A stretch of 64,000 nt of DNA. Source: Luteitalea sp. TBR-22. GTDB lineage: Bacteria; Acidobacteriota; Vicinamibacteria; Vicinamibacterales; Vicinamibacteraceae. Each line of letters begins with the position of its first letter. The stretch's first letter is position 1. The stretch spans positions 434,001 to 498,000 of the forward strand of contig NZ_AP024452.1 in assembly GCF_016865485.1 (NCBI RefSeq), in the 5' to 3' direction. The notes beneath the pieces were generated by a model, which made no database searches, had not been told where the DNA came from, and worked only from the letters and a program-made list of their open reading frames with translations. A program made the translations under genes and the position numbers. Shown here piece after piece: positions 15,934 to 26,293 of this stretch.

Positions 15934-17444
15934 AGCGACACGCCCTCCTGGCAGTTCCCGTCCTCGCGGCGCTCGCGGTCCTCGCGACCTCCGGGCTCGA
16001 CGCACGCCTGCTGGCCGGCGCCACAGGTCGCCTCGACTCCCGACGCCCGACTCCCGACTCCCGTGAACAGGCCCGCGATTCCCGACTCCCGACTCCCGAC
16101 TCCCGTCCCAACCTGATCGTCATCGTCACCGACGACCAGGCGGAGTGGACGCTGAACTCCTACGGGAACGCCGACGCGCGAACGCCGCAGATCGACAGGC
16201 TGGCCAGGGACGGCGTGCGGTTCACCAACGTCTTCACGCCGTCACCGGTGTGCTCGCCCAGCCGCGCCACCCTGCTCTCCGGGCGCTACGGCACCGAGGT
16301 CGGCATCACCGACTGGATCAATCCCGAGGAGAACGCGGCGGGTGTCGGCCTGCCGCCCGAGACCACCACGTGGGCCGAGGCGCTGCAGCGCGCCGGCTAC
16401 CGCACGGGGCTCATCGGCAAGTGGCATCTCGGGTCGCTGCCGCAGTTCCATCCGACGCGGCACGGGTACGGGTACTTCTTCGGGTTCCTCGGTGGTGGCA
16501 ACGAGCCGATGAACCCGCGTTTCGAACGCGACGGCGAGGTGAAGGCCGCTACCGGGCCGGAGCCCGACGTCGTCACCGACGATGTGCTGCGCTTCCTGGC
16601 AGCGGACCCGGGCCGGCCCTTCGCGCTGTCGGTGCACTACCGGGCGCCGCACACGCCGTACGGCCCGGTTCCCGAGCAGGACATGGCGCCGTTCCGCGAC
16701 GCGAACGTGGCCATCCCGGTGTTCCCGGGGCTCGACCAGGCACAGGTGCGTCAGTGGACGCGCGAGTACTACGCGAGCGTGCATTCGATCGACCGCAACA
16801 TCGGGCGGCTCCTCGACGCGCTCGCCGCGTCGGGCCTCGACCGCACCACGCACGTGATCTTCACGAGCGATCACGGCTACAACATCGGGCACCACGGGCT
16901 GCACACCAAGGGCAACGGCACGTGGATCGTCGGCGGCGTCAACGGCCCGACGATGCCGAACATGTTCGACACGTCGCTCAAGCCGCCGTTCCTGGTGCGC
17001 GGCCCCGGCATCGGCGGCGGGCGGGTGGTCGACGCGCTGGTGGCGTTCGAGGATCTGTACCCGACGCTGCTGGCGCTGGCCGGCGTGCCGATGCCGGCCG
17101 ACGCGCCTCGCCACGGCCGCGACATCTCGCCGTTCCTGCGGGGCGAGGCCGTGCCGCAGTGGCGCGACACCGTGTACGGGCAGTACGACATCCACCACTA
17201 CGCGATTGCGCACCTGCGCATGATCCGCGAGACGGGCTGGAAGCTGGTGCGGTCGTACGGCACCACCACGAAGGACCAGCTGTTCGACCTGAAGGCCGAT
17301 CCGGGCGAGCGGAAGAACCTGTGGAACGCGCCGGAGCAGCGCGAGCGGCGCCGCGCCATGGAGGCGCGGCTACGGGAGTGGATGCGGTCGATCGACGACC
17401 CGCTGCTGAAGGAGACGGGGCTGCTGTTCAAGCCCGCCCCGTAA
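15930..17444 (+). CDS. Exported arylsulfatase-family hydrolase with repeat-derived N-terminal insert
   Basis: 504 residues. The type I sulfatase signature CSPSR (residues 108-112) carries the Cys that a maturase converts to formylglycine; metal ligands lie in VTDDQ and TSDHGYNIGHHG. A signal peptide covers residues 1 to about 25. Residues ~36-60, between the signal and the catalytic domain, are encoded by GACTCCC heptamers (repeat R3) and read as low-complexity Asp-Ser-Arg-Pro-Thr-Pro. Without this insert the protein would start like a normal periplasmic sulfatase. The substrate (a sulfated polysaccharide or aryl ester) is unknown. The TAA stop is formed by the first bases of repeat R1 copy B. 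Confidence 0.92.
   Translation: MKRHALLAVPVLAALAVLATSGLDARLLAGATGRLDSRRPTPDSREQARDSRLPTPDSRPNLIVIVTDDQAEWTLNSYGNADARTPQIDRLARDGVRFTNVFTPSPVCSPSRATLLSGRYGTEVGITDWINPEENAAGVGLPPETTTWAEALQRAGYRTGLIGKWHLGSLPQFHPTRHGYGYFFGFLGGGNEPMNPRFERDGEVKAATGPEPDVVTDDVLRFLAADPGRPFALSVHYRAPHTPYGPVPEQDMAPFRDANVAIPVFPGLDQAQVRQWTREYYASVHSIDRNIGRLLDALAASGLDRTTHVIFTSDHGYNIGHHGLHTKGNGTWIVGGVNGPTMPNMFDTSLKPPFLVRGPGIGGGRVVDALVAFEDLYPTLLALAGVPMPADAPRHGRDISPFLRGEAVPQWRDTVYGQYDIHHYAIAHLRMIRETGWKLVRSYGTTTKDQLFDLKADPGERKNLWNAPEQRERRRAMEARLREWMRSIDDPLLKETGLLFKPAP
16035..16104. repeat. R3 heptamer repeat GACTCCC, copy 2, inside the sulfatase gene
   Basis: Two blocks of four 7-bp units each (16035-16062 and 16077-16104), mostly exact GACTCCC, are separated by 14 bp. 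Because 7 is not a multiple of 3, the array reads as a 21-nt/7-residue period (DSRLPTP). The sulfatase frame stays open through it. Confidence 0.92.
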
Positions 17445-17564
17445 TTTGAAATTGGAAATTTGAAGTTCGCGGGGGCGCGGCTTCGCCGCCGCCCCTCGGG
17501 ATGTGTCGAGCGGCAAGGCCGAGAGGCCGGCCGCCGATCAATATCAAATTTCCAATTTCGAATT
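17443..17564. repeat. R1 element, copy B
   Basis: This 122-bp element lies exactly between two convergent genes: it begins inside the sulfatase TAA stop and ends 1 bp before the oligopeptidase stop. Left arm GAAATTT units 17443-17467, right arm 17540-17564. The core has GCGGCTTCGCCG and a conserved CGGCAAGGCC...GGCCGGCCGCCGATCA segment also found in copies C and D. Position and shape would suit a bidirectional transcription terminator. Confidence 0.9.
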
Positions 17565-17565
17565 A

Positions 17566-19707
<2,142 letters not shown>

Positions 19708-19779
19708 CGTCTGGGAAACTCCGAAAGTCCTTGATAGCACATCAGCAGCACCGGGGACCGGGTTCCGGGCTCGTCACCG

Positions 19780-19845
19780 GTAGGTCAGGGTGTCCCCACC
19801 CCGCCGTTGGCCAGACACCAACGGCGCGGTCGGAGCCGCGCCCTC
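19780..19845. repeat. R5 hairpin element, copy 2
   Basis: Begins GTAGG and contains GGGTG-tccc-CACCC, CGCCGTTGG-7 nt-CCAACGGCG and GGCGCGG-tcgga-CCGCGCC. The last two share bases, so alternative folds compete. It aligns with the reverse complement of 6489-6551. It lies in the divergent promoter region between the oligopeptidase and the PIG-L deacetylase. Confidence 0.72.
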
Positions 19846-19910
19846 CCCCTGTTTCGTATACGCTGCAGCCGTCAGGCGGCATCGCCTGTCACCTCTCCCA
19901 GGAGTCCGTC

Positions 19911-20804
19911 GTGTCCTTGAAAACCATCCTGTCTTCGACGCTGGTCGTCGCGCTCGCAGGCGCCTCGGCCGCTTCCGCCCAGCCCGCGCAGGCCGGCAAG
20001 CTCAGCATCATCATGTTCGGGGCGCATCCCGACGACTGCGACATCCGGTCGGCGGGCACCGCGGCCAAGTGGGTCGCCGCCGGCCACAAGGTCCGCTTCG
20101 TGGCGGTGACCAACGGCGATGCCGGCCACCACGAGATGGGCGGCGGCATCCTCGCGGCGCGGCGGCGCGCCGAGGCCCAGGAAGTCGGCCGTCGCCTCGG
20201 CATCGAGTACGTCGTGCTCGACAACCACGACGGCGAACTGGTGCCGTCGCTCGACGTGCGCGAGCAGATCATTGCGCAGATTCGGCAGGTCAACGCCGAC
20301 CTCGTGCTCGGTCCCCGACCCAACGACTATCACCCGGATCATCGCTACACGGGTGTGCTGCTGCAGGACGCGGCCTTCATGGTGACCGTGCCCAACATCC
20401 TCACGCACGTCCCGGCGCTGAAGAAGAACCCCGTGTTCCTGTACTACCAGGACAACTTCCAGAAGCCGAACCCGTTCGCGCCCGACATCGCCGTCGACAT
20501 CACCGACACGTTCGACAAGAAGATCGACGCCCTCGACGCGCACGTGTCGCAGGTCTACGAGTGGCTGCCGTGGCACGCCGGCAACCTCGATCAGGTGCCC
20601 AAGGACGTCAAGGCGCGGCGGGAGTGGCTGAAGAAGACGCGCGCCAACGCGCCCAACGCCGCGGTGCGCGCCGCCCTGGAGAAGTACTACGGCAAGGAGG
20701 GGGCCGCGAAGGTCCAGCAGGCCGAGGCCTTCGAGATCTGCGAGTACGGCCGGCGCCCGACCGCCGAGGACATCAAGCGGCTGTTCCCCTTCCTGCCGCA
20801 GTAG
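19911..20804 (+). CDS. PIG-L family de-N-acetylase, exported
   Basis: The 297-residue protein carries the LmbE/PIG-L zinc motif AHPDD (His39, Asp41-Asp42) and the distal ligand region NDYHPDHRYTG. Relatives remove N-acetyl groups from GlcNAc-containing glycolipids, mycothiol or bacillithiol precursors, or antibiotics. An N-terminal signal peptide (cleavage near ASAQP) places it outside the cytoplasm, so a surface glycan is a likely substrate rather than a thiol precursor. The GTG at 19911 has AGGAG eight bases upstream and gives the signal peptide; the longer open frame upstream runs through repeat R5 and is rejected. Confidence 0.9.
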   Translation: MSLKTILSSTLVVALAGASAASAQPAQAGKLSIIMFGAHPDDCDIRSAGTAAKWVAAGHKVRFVAVTNGDAGHHEMGGGILAARRRAEAQEVGRRLGIEYVVLDNHDGELVPSLDVREQIIAQIRQVNADLVLGPRPNDYHPDHRYTGVLLQDAAFMVTVPNILTHVPALKKNPVFLYYQDNFQKPNPFAPDIAVDITDTFDKKIDALDAHVSQVYEWLPWHAGNLDQVPKDVKARREWLKKTRANAPNAAVRAALEKYYGKEGAAKVQQAEAFEICEYGRRPTAEDIKRLFPFLPQ

Positions 20805-20822
20805 CCGACCGGGGGCGGTTAC

Positions 20823-20846
20823 GCGTGGCCGCGCCGACGGCCACGC
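20823..20846. terminator. Hairpin after the PIG-L gene
   Basis: A perfect 9-bp stem GCGTGGCCG/CGGCCACGC with a 6-nt loop starts 19 bp after the stop codon. No T-run follows, so it is at best a Rho-assisted or RNA-stabilising end. The preceding GTAGCCG resembles the R6 flank. Confidence 0.45.
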
Positions 20847-20979
20847 GAGTCGCCCCTGTGCACCAGATCGAGACAGAACTCATCCTTCCCGCGAGCCGGC
20901 CGATATCCTCCTCGATCGCCCCGATCCCCTGCCACGCGCGGCAGGGAGGAAACGCGACGACCACACTTTCGAGGCAGCG

Positions 20980-22119
20980 ATGACCGTCCGGGCCACCTTC
21001 TTCGACACTCCCCAGCGCACGGCGCCAGACGTCCTCGATGCGCAGTCGACCCATGTCCATGCCGCCCCGCTGGTGGTCGCCATGCTCGAGGGCGTGGCCT
21101 CGCCAGCCGCCCTGTTGAATCCCGACCGGGAGATCATCGCCGCCAATTCGCGGCTCGCGCACCTGGCCGGCGCCGGGCGCGCCCAACTGGCCGGACGGCG
21201 GATCGGCGAGGTCCTGGGCTGCGTGCACGCCCTCGAGCAACCCAACGGATGCGGCACCACGGAAGCGTGCGCGATGTGCGGCGCGGCGCAGGCGCTGCGG
21301 GAGTCGCGCCTGCTGCAGAAGCCGGCAACGCACGAGTGCCGGATTCGCCGTGACGATGGCGAGCAGGGCGAGGTCGCCTTCAGTGCCGACGTCAACTGCG
21401 CGCCCCTCGACGTCGACGGCGTGCGCGCCATCATGGTGGTGCTGCACGACACCAGCGACGCCGAGCGCCGGCGCGTCCTGGAGCGCATGTTCTTCCACGA
21501 CGCGCTCAATGCCGCTGGCGGGCTCCAGGGCCTGCTCGACGCCTGGCCCGACCTGGCGCCCGAGGAGGCCGCCACCCTCGCTCCCATGGCCTCCAGGCTC
21601 GCCAGTCACCTGGTGGAGGAACTGCAGGCGCATCGCGACCTGGTGGCCGCCGAGGCGGGCACCTTGCCGGTCCAACGTGTCCAGGTGCGTCCCGCCGCGG
21701 TGCTCGACGACATCCGGCACCTCTACGCGCAGCACGAGGTCGCCGAGGGCAAGACACTGGTCGCCGAGGTGTTCGCCGCGGCGCCCGCCATGAACACCGA
21801 CCCCATGCTCCTGCGGCGGGTCCTGGGCAACCTCGTGAAGAACGCGCTGGAGGCGACGGCACGTGGCCAGCAGGTGACGCTGCGGCACGTGTGCACCGGA
21901 CCGCGGGCCATCTTCACGATCCACAACCCGTCGGTCATGCCCCAGGCCGCTCGCCTGCAGGTCTTCCAGCGCGGATACTCGACCCGCGGGTCCGGACGGG
22001 GCCTCGGGACCTACGGCGCACGGCTCCTCGCCGAGCGCTATCTCGACGGCACGCTGCGCTTCGGCTCCAACGCCGCCACCGGCACCGTGTTCGTGCTCGA
22101 CCTGCCGATGGACGCGTGA
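20980..22119 (+). CDS. Soluble PAS-domain sensor histidine kinase with a Cys cluster
   Basis: 379 residues with no membrane segment. A PAS domain (residues ~35-165) contains a Cys-rich insert, GCVHALEQPNGCGTTEACAMCG, shared by a group of bacterial PAS kinases and possibly binding metal or sensing redox. An atypical phospho-acceptor box, FFHDALN (His173), follows. The HATPase region has LVKNALEA (N box) and GRGLGTYGARLL (G box). No receiver or regulator is attached. It is followed after 31 bp by a second, membrane-bound hybrid kinase on the same strand, so the two probably signal together. Confidence 0.87.
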   Translation: MTVRATFFDTPQRTAPDVLDAQSTHVHAAPLVVAMLEGVASPAALLNPDREIIAANSRLAHLAGAGRAQLAGRRIGEVLGCVHALEQPNGCGTTEACAMCGAAQALRESRLLQKPATHECRIRRDDGEQGEVAFSADVNCAPLDVDGVRAIMVVLHDTSDAERRRVLERMFFHDALNAAGGLQGLLDAWPDLAPEEAATLAPMASRLASHLVEELQAHRDLVAAEAGTLPVQRVQVRPAAVLDDIRHLYAQHEVAEGKTLVAEVFAAAPAMNTDPMLLRRVLGNLVKNALEATARGQQVTLRHVCTGPRAIFTIHNPSVMPQAARLQVFQRGYSTRGSGRGLGTYGARLLAERYLDGTLRFGSNAATGTVFVLDLPMDA

Positions 22120-22150
22120 GTCGCCGGTAGGCCGCATACTGGCGTGACCG

Positions 22151-23959
22151 ATGGACCGGCCTTCGACGCCTGGCTCCGGCAGTGTGACCTCGTCGATTGC
22201 CCGCGTCGTCGGCGCGTACGCGATCTTTGCGTCCCTCTGGATCCTGCTCTCCGATCGTGCGCTCGGCGCCCTGTTCCCCGACCACGCCTCGTACGCGGTG
22301 TACGGGACGCTCAAGGGCGTCGTGTTCGTCGCCGTCACGGCGGCGCTGCTCTGGGGCCTGCTCCGCGTTGAACTGGGGCGCCGGGCCCGCGCCGAGCTCG
22401 CGCTGGCCGAGACCACCGCGCAGTTGCAGCGTGCGCAGCGGATCGCGCACGTCGGCCATTGGGTGTGGGCGGCCGACGGGTCGCGCATCGAAGGGTCCGG
22501 GCAGCTGCTGGAGATCTTCGGCCTCGACCCTGCCACGTCGGCCCTGACCGGCGCACGGCTCCTCGCCGCAATCCATCCCGACGACTGCCAGTTGCTCGAC
22601 GACCTCCGCTGCCGCCTGCGCGCCGGTGAGCCGACGTGGCCGGTCGAGTGCCGCGTGCTCCGCAGCGACGGGTCGGTTCGCACCATCTGGGTCGAGGTCG
22701 GCGACGTGCGGCGCGACGACGCCGGTGCCCTCACGGCCGTTTCCGGCGTGGTGCAGGACATCACCGAGCGCAAGCTGCTCGAGCTGCAGGTGTTGCGGTC
22801 GCAGCGGACCGAGGCGGTCGGCGCGCTGGCCAGCGGCATCGCCCACGACCTGAACAACGTGCTCACCCCGGTGCTCGTGATGGCGCCGCTGCTGCGCGAG
22901 AGCCTCACGTCGCCCGAGGACCGCTCCCTCATCGACACCCTCGAGCAATGCGCCAGGCGCGGCGCCGACATCATCAGGCAGCTGCTCACGTTCGCGCGCG
23001 GCGCCCCGGGCGCTCGCGTGGCGCTGCCGCTGCGCCACCTCGTGCGCGAGATGGCCAAGATCGCGCAGGAGACCTTCCCGCGCGACATCGACATCCGCGC
23101 CGAGATCGCCTCGGACCTCTGGACCGTGCAGGGTGACATCACCCAGATGCACCAGGTGCTGATGAACCTGTGCATCAACGCCCGCGATGCCATGCCGCAC
23201 GGCGGCCGCCTGACCCTGCGCGCCGCCAACGTCGCGCTCGACGGCTCCGAGTTGCCCGACGTGCCGCCGCGTGTCGGGCGACACGTGTGCCTGGCCGTGA
23301 TCGACACCGGTGAGGGCATCGCCGAGGCCGACCGCGAGCGGATCTTCGATCCCTTCTTCACCACCAAGGAGCCGGGCAAGGGCACTGGCCTCGGCCTGTC
23401 GACGGTGCTCGGAATCGTCCGCGGCCACGGCGGGGCGATCGCCGTCGAGAGCCAGCGGGGCGGTGGCTCGACCTTTGCCGTCTACCTGCCCGCCTCGACC
23501 CTCGACTCGGCGGCCGACGACGATCCGGACGATGAGGTGCCGGCCGGCGACGGCAGCGCGATCCTGCTGGTCGAGGACGAACTGGCCGTGCGGCACGGCC
23601 TGGTCCGGGCCCTCGCCTCCGCAGGCTACGCGGTGGTCGAGGCCTCCAACGGGCAGGAAGGCCTGGAAGCCTGGCAGCGGCACGGCGACGTCATCCGCGT
23701 CATCGTCACCGACCTGGTGATGCCCGTGATGGGCGGCGCGGCGATGGTGGCGCGCCTGCGCGCACAGGCCGTGTCGGTCCCCATCCTCGCCCTCACCGGC
23801 CTGGGCAGCAGTCCTGACGATCCCCTGCCGGACGGCGTGTCCGCGTCGCTGTCCAAGCCGTGCACGCCGGATCAGTTGTTGCGGGCCGTTGGCGCGCTGC
23901 TGCCGTCGCGCGAGTCCGCGCCGGGTTCCGGGGGCGCCGAGGTGCTCGAGCCTCGGTAA
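22151..23959 (+). CDS. Membrane-bound PAS hybrid histidine kinase with C-terminal receiver
   Basis: 602 residues. Two membrane helices flank a very short external loop (residues ~18-75). A PAS domain follows (IAHVGHWVW to GVVQDITERK), then HisKA with GIAHDLNN (His232), then HATPase (LMNLCINARDAM, DTGEGI, GTGLGLSTVLGIV). A C-terminal receiver (residues ~475-590: LLVEDE, VIVTDLVMP, LSKP) completes it. The H-box with Asn-Asn is typical of NtrB-like PAS kinases. As there is no separate regulator, output probably goes by phosphorelay to a partner elsewhere. The gene sits directly downstream of the Cys-PAS kinase. Confidence 0.9.
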   Translation: MDRPSTPGSGSVTSSIARVVGAYAIFASLWILLSDRALGALFPDHASYAVYGTLKGVVFVAVTAALLWGLLRVELGRRARAELALAETTAQLQRAQRIAHVGHWVWAADGSRIEGSGQLLEIFGLDPATSALTGARLLAAIHPDDCQLLDDLRCRLRAGEPTWPVECRVLRSDGSVRTIWVEVGDVRRDDAGALTAVSGVVQDITERKLLELQVLRSQRTEAVGALASGIAHDLNNVLTPVLVMAPLLRESLTSPEDRSLIDTLEQCARRGADIIRQLLTFARGAPGARVALPLRHLVREMAKIAQETFPRDIDIRAEIASDLWTVQGDITQMHQVLMNLCINARDAMPHGGRLTLRAANVALDGSELPDVPPRVGRHVCLAVIDTGEGIAEADRERIFDPFFTTKEPGKGTGLGLSTVLGIVRGHGGAIAVESQRGGGSTFAVYLPASTLDSAADDDPDDEVPAGDGSAILLVEDELAVRHGLVRALASAGYAVVEASNGQEGLEAWQRHGDVIRVIVTDLVMPVMGGAAMVARLRAQAVSVPILALTGLGSSPDDPLPDGVSASLSKPCTPDQLLRAVGALLPSRESAPGSGGAEVLEPR

Positions 23960-23970
23960 GATGGGCGTGC

Positions 23971-24756
23971 ATGCGCACGCCTCCGGTCGCTTCGCTCCTC
24001 GACCTCACGGGAACCACCGCCCTGGTCACCGGCGCCGGTTCGGGGATTGGCACGGGCATCGCCGCGCGCCTGGCCGAGGCCGGGGCGCGCGTCGCCGTGC
24101 ACTTCCACACCAGCCGGGCGGGCGCCGACGCGGTCGTCGCCACGATCACGCAGGCCGGGGGACAGGCCCGTGCATTCGGCGCCGATCTCACGCGCCCTGA
24201 CGAGGTCGAGGGCCTCGTGAGTGCCGTGACGGGCACCCTCGGCGCCGTCGACATCCTCGTCAACAACGCGGGCACGTATCCACTGGGCACCATCATCGAC
24301 GTCGACTTCGCGGAGTGGCAGGCGGTCGTCTCGGCGAACCTGTCGACGGTGCACCTGGTGACGCAGGCCACGGCCCGGGCGCTGCGCGAGGCCGGCCGCC
24401 CGGGAGCGATCGTCAACATCGCGTCGATCGAGGCCAGCAACGTCGCGCCGGCGCACAGCCACTACATCGCCGCGAAGGCCGGCGTGGTGATGTACACCAG
24501 GTCCGCTGCGCGTGAGCTGGGGCCGCTGGGCATCCGCGTCAACGCCGTGTCGCCGGGCCTCATCGGCCGCCCGGGCCTCGCGGAGGCATGGCCGCAGGGC
24601 GTGCAGGCCTACACGGCCGCCACCCCCCTCGGTCGCCTCGGCGAGTTCGAGGACGTCGCCGATGCGTGCCTGTTCCTCGCCTCCCCAGCCGCGCGCTGGA
24701 TCACGGGCGTGGAGCTGATCGTCGATGGCGGCGTGCTCACGAACAGGGCGTATTGA
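23971..24756 (+). CDS. Short-chain dehydrogenase/reductase
   Basis: A 261-residue classical SDR. It has the cofactor motif TGAGSGIG near residue 20, NNAG (about residue 91), catalytic Ser in NIASIEAS and Tyr-x-x-x-Lys in HYIAAKAG, followed by RVNAVSPGLI and the C-terminal ELIVDGG. This is the FabG-like group of NAD(P)-dependent oxidoreductases; the substrate cannot be assigned. The basic/acidic pattern after beta-2 (HFHTS) does not clearly settle NADH versus NADPH. The start is ATG 23971, 12 bp after the hybrid kinase stop. Confidence 0.92.
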   Translation: MRTPPVASLLDLTGTTALVTGAGSGIGTGIAARLAEAGARVAVHFHTSRAGADAVVATITQAGGQARAFGADLTRPDEVEGLVSAVTGTLGAVDILVNNAGTYPLGTIIDVDFAEWQAVVSANLSTVHLVTQATARALREAGRPGAIVNIASIEASNVAPAHSHYIAAKAGVVMYTRSAARELGPLGIRVNAVSPGLIGRPGLAEAWPQGVQAYTAATPLGRLGEFEDVADACLFLASPAARWITGVELIVDGGVLTNRAY

Positions 24757-24760
24757 GAGC

Positions 24761-24823
24761 GGGAATCGGGAGTGGGGAATCGGGAGTCGGGAGTCGGGAG
24801 TCGGGAGTCGGGAGTCGGGAGTC
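24761..24823. repeat. R3 heptamer repeat (GGGAGTC strand), copy 3
   Basis: Nine tandem units, of which the last six are exact GGGAGTC, start 4 bp after the SDR stop codon. This is the longest R3 array. The frame of the downstream cupin gene is open through it, so an N-terminally extended cupin reading is possible but unlikely. Confidence 0.92.
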
Positions 24824-24862
24824 GGCAAGTGGGGAGCGGGTCCGGGCAAAGGGAATGCGCAG

Positions 24863-25405
24863 ATGACGGTCCTTGAACTCATCCAGCTCTTGCGGCTCTC
24901 GCCGCTTCCGGGCGAGGGCGGGTACTTCCGCCAGACGTGGCAGGCGCCGGAACGCGTCGCGGGTGGCACGCTCGGTGCGCGGTATCCGGGCGAGAAGGCC
25001 CTCGGCACCGCGATCTACTACCTGGTGACCGACGATCCCGACGGCTTCTCGGCGATGCACCGGCTGCCGACCGACGAGGTCTACCACTTCTACCTGGGCG
25101 ACCCGGTGGAGCAACTGCTGCTGCACCCGGACGGCGGCAGCGAGGTCGTGGTGCTCGGGCAGGATCTGCGCGCCGGGCAGCGCGTGCAGCACGTCGCGCC
25201 GCGCGACAGTTGGCAGGGCACCCGACTGGTCCCAGGCGGGCCGTCTGCGACGTCGCTCAGGGCTGGGCGATGGGCGCTGCTGGGGACGACGATGGCGCCC
25301 GGGTTCGACGTGAGCGACTACCAGGCGGGCGAGCGCGCGGCGCTGATCGCGGCATGGCCCACGCAGGCCGAGCGCATTCTCGCGCTCACCCGACAGCCGC
25401 AGTAG
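24863..25405 (+). CDS. DUF985-type cupin protein
   Basis: This 180-residue single-domain cupin of the DUF985 (Cupin_5) family has LLRLSPLPGEGGYFRQTW near the start, then TAIYYLVT, DEVYHFYLGDPVEQLLLHPDG (metal-binding His region) and GTTMAPGFDVSDYQAG. Those motifs appear in the order typical of this family, whose members are small beta-barrels of largely unknown role, some acting on sugars. The ATG at 24863 is chosen because it begins at the conserved helix; the frame continues upstream through repeat R3, which argues against a longer protein. The stop TAG overlaps the R6 hairpin element. Confidence 0.88.
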   Translation: MTVLELIQLLRLSPLPGEGGYFRQTWQAPERVAGGTLGARYPGEKALGTAIYYLVTDDPDGFSAMHRLPTDEVYHFYLGDPVEQLLLHPDGGSEVVVLGQDLRAGQRVQHVAPRDSWQGTRLVPGGPSATSLRAGRWALLGTTMAPGFDVSDYQAGERAALIAAWPTQAERILALTRQPQ

Positions 25406-25427
25406 CCGTCGACCTTCAGGTCGACGG
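25406..25427. repeat. R6 hairpin, copy 2, directly after the cupin stop
   Basis: A perfect 9-bp stem CCGTCGACC/GGTCGACGG with a 4-nt TTCA loop, immediately after the cupin TAG. The GTAG and GTCAG flanks match 7645-7664. It lies between convergent genes, which suits a transcript end, but no T-tract follows. Confidence 0.6.
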
Positions 25428-25507
25428 TCAGTGCTGCGTGCTGAGCGCCGAGCTCGAGCTCGACGCCCACGTGTCCTGGAGGGCGGTCCCCGTACCCGCG
25501 ATCCCCC

Positions 25508-26293
25508 CTATCCGTGAATCGTCGCCTCGGCCAGCAGCTTCTTCAGGCGGTTGTCGGGCCCCCGGCTCGCCACCAGGCGGGTGCCGTCGCGCAGGATGAC
25601 CGCGTACTCGCCGTGGAACAGCGGCTGGAGTTCGCGGATCCGGTCGGCGTTGACGATCGTCGAGCGGTGGATGCGGATGAACTGCGCGGTGTCGAGCACC
25701 GACTCCATCCCCTTCATCGTCTCGCGCAGCAGGTGCGATTGGGCGCCCATGTGCAGCCGCACGTAGTTGCCCTCGGCCTCGATCCAGTCGATGTCGTCCA
25801 CCTTGACGAAGAACACGCGGCCCGACGACTTGACGACGATCCGCTGCTTCTCGCGCTGCTCGGCGGTGAGCGAGGCCACCAGCGAACGCAGGTGGTCGCG
25901 GTCGACGATCGCCTCGCCCTCGTGGCGCCTCGCGATGGCGGCGCGGGCCCGCTGCAGGGCCTGCCCGAACCGCTCGGCGTTGAACGGCTTGAGCACGTAG
26001 TCGAGCGCGTGCACCTCGAAGGCCTTCAGCGCGTACTGGTCGTAGGCGGTCACGAACACGACGTGCGGCAGCTCGTCGCTCTCGAGCGCGCGCAGCACCC
26101 CGAAGCCATCCACCCCCGGCATCTGGACGTCGAGGAACACGAGGTCGGGGCGCTGGTCCCGAATCGCGTCGACGGCCTGGGCGCCGTCGCCCACCTCGCC
26201 GATGACCGCCACGTCGTCGTGCATGCCGAGCATCATGCGCACGCGCTCGCGCGCCAGGGGTTCGTCGTCCACGATGAGGGTCCGCAAGGTCAT
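25508..26293 (-). CDS. LytTR-family response regulator
   Basis: 261 residues. An N-terminal receiver (VDDEPLARERV, phospho-acceptor Asp55 in LVFLDVQMPG, Lys in VLKPF) precedes a C-terminal LytTR DNA-binding domain (about residues 150-255). The LytTR part includes IDWIEAEGNYVRLH, FIRIHRSTIVN and GTRLVASR. LytTR regulators bind direct repeats upstream of cell-envelope, virulence or transport genes. Its ATG overlaps the stop of the sensor kinase gene (ATGA, 26290-26293), so it is the second gene of a classic LytS/LytR-type pair. Confidence 0.93.
   Translation of the reverse strand: MTLRTLIVDDEPLARERVRMMLGMHDDVAVIGEVGDGAQAVDAIRDQRPDLVFLDVQMPGVDGFGVLRALESDELPHVVFVTAYDQYALKAFEVHALDYVLKPFNAERFGQALQRARAAIARRHEGEAIVDRDHLRSLVASLTAEQREKQRIVVKSSGRVFFVKVDDIDWIEAEGNYVRLHMGAQSHLLRETMKGMESVLDTAQFIRIHRSTIVNADRIRELQPLFHGEYAVILRDGTRLVASRGPDNRLKKLLAEATIHG

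Noticed and set aside
24761-24823. Possible CRISPR array because of short direct repeats
   Set aside because: The units are 7 bp and contiguous without spacers; CRISPR repeats are longer than 20 bp with unique spacers, and no cas genes are present.
24725-24862. N-terminally extended cupin reading through the R3 array
   Set aside because: The extension is heptamer-encoded (SRESGVG-type) and lacks conservation signals; DUF985 proteins begin at the 24863 ATG.
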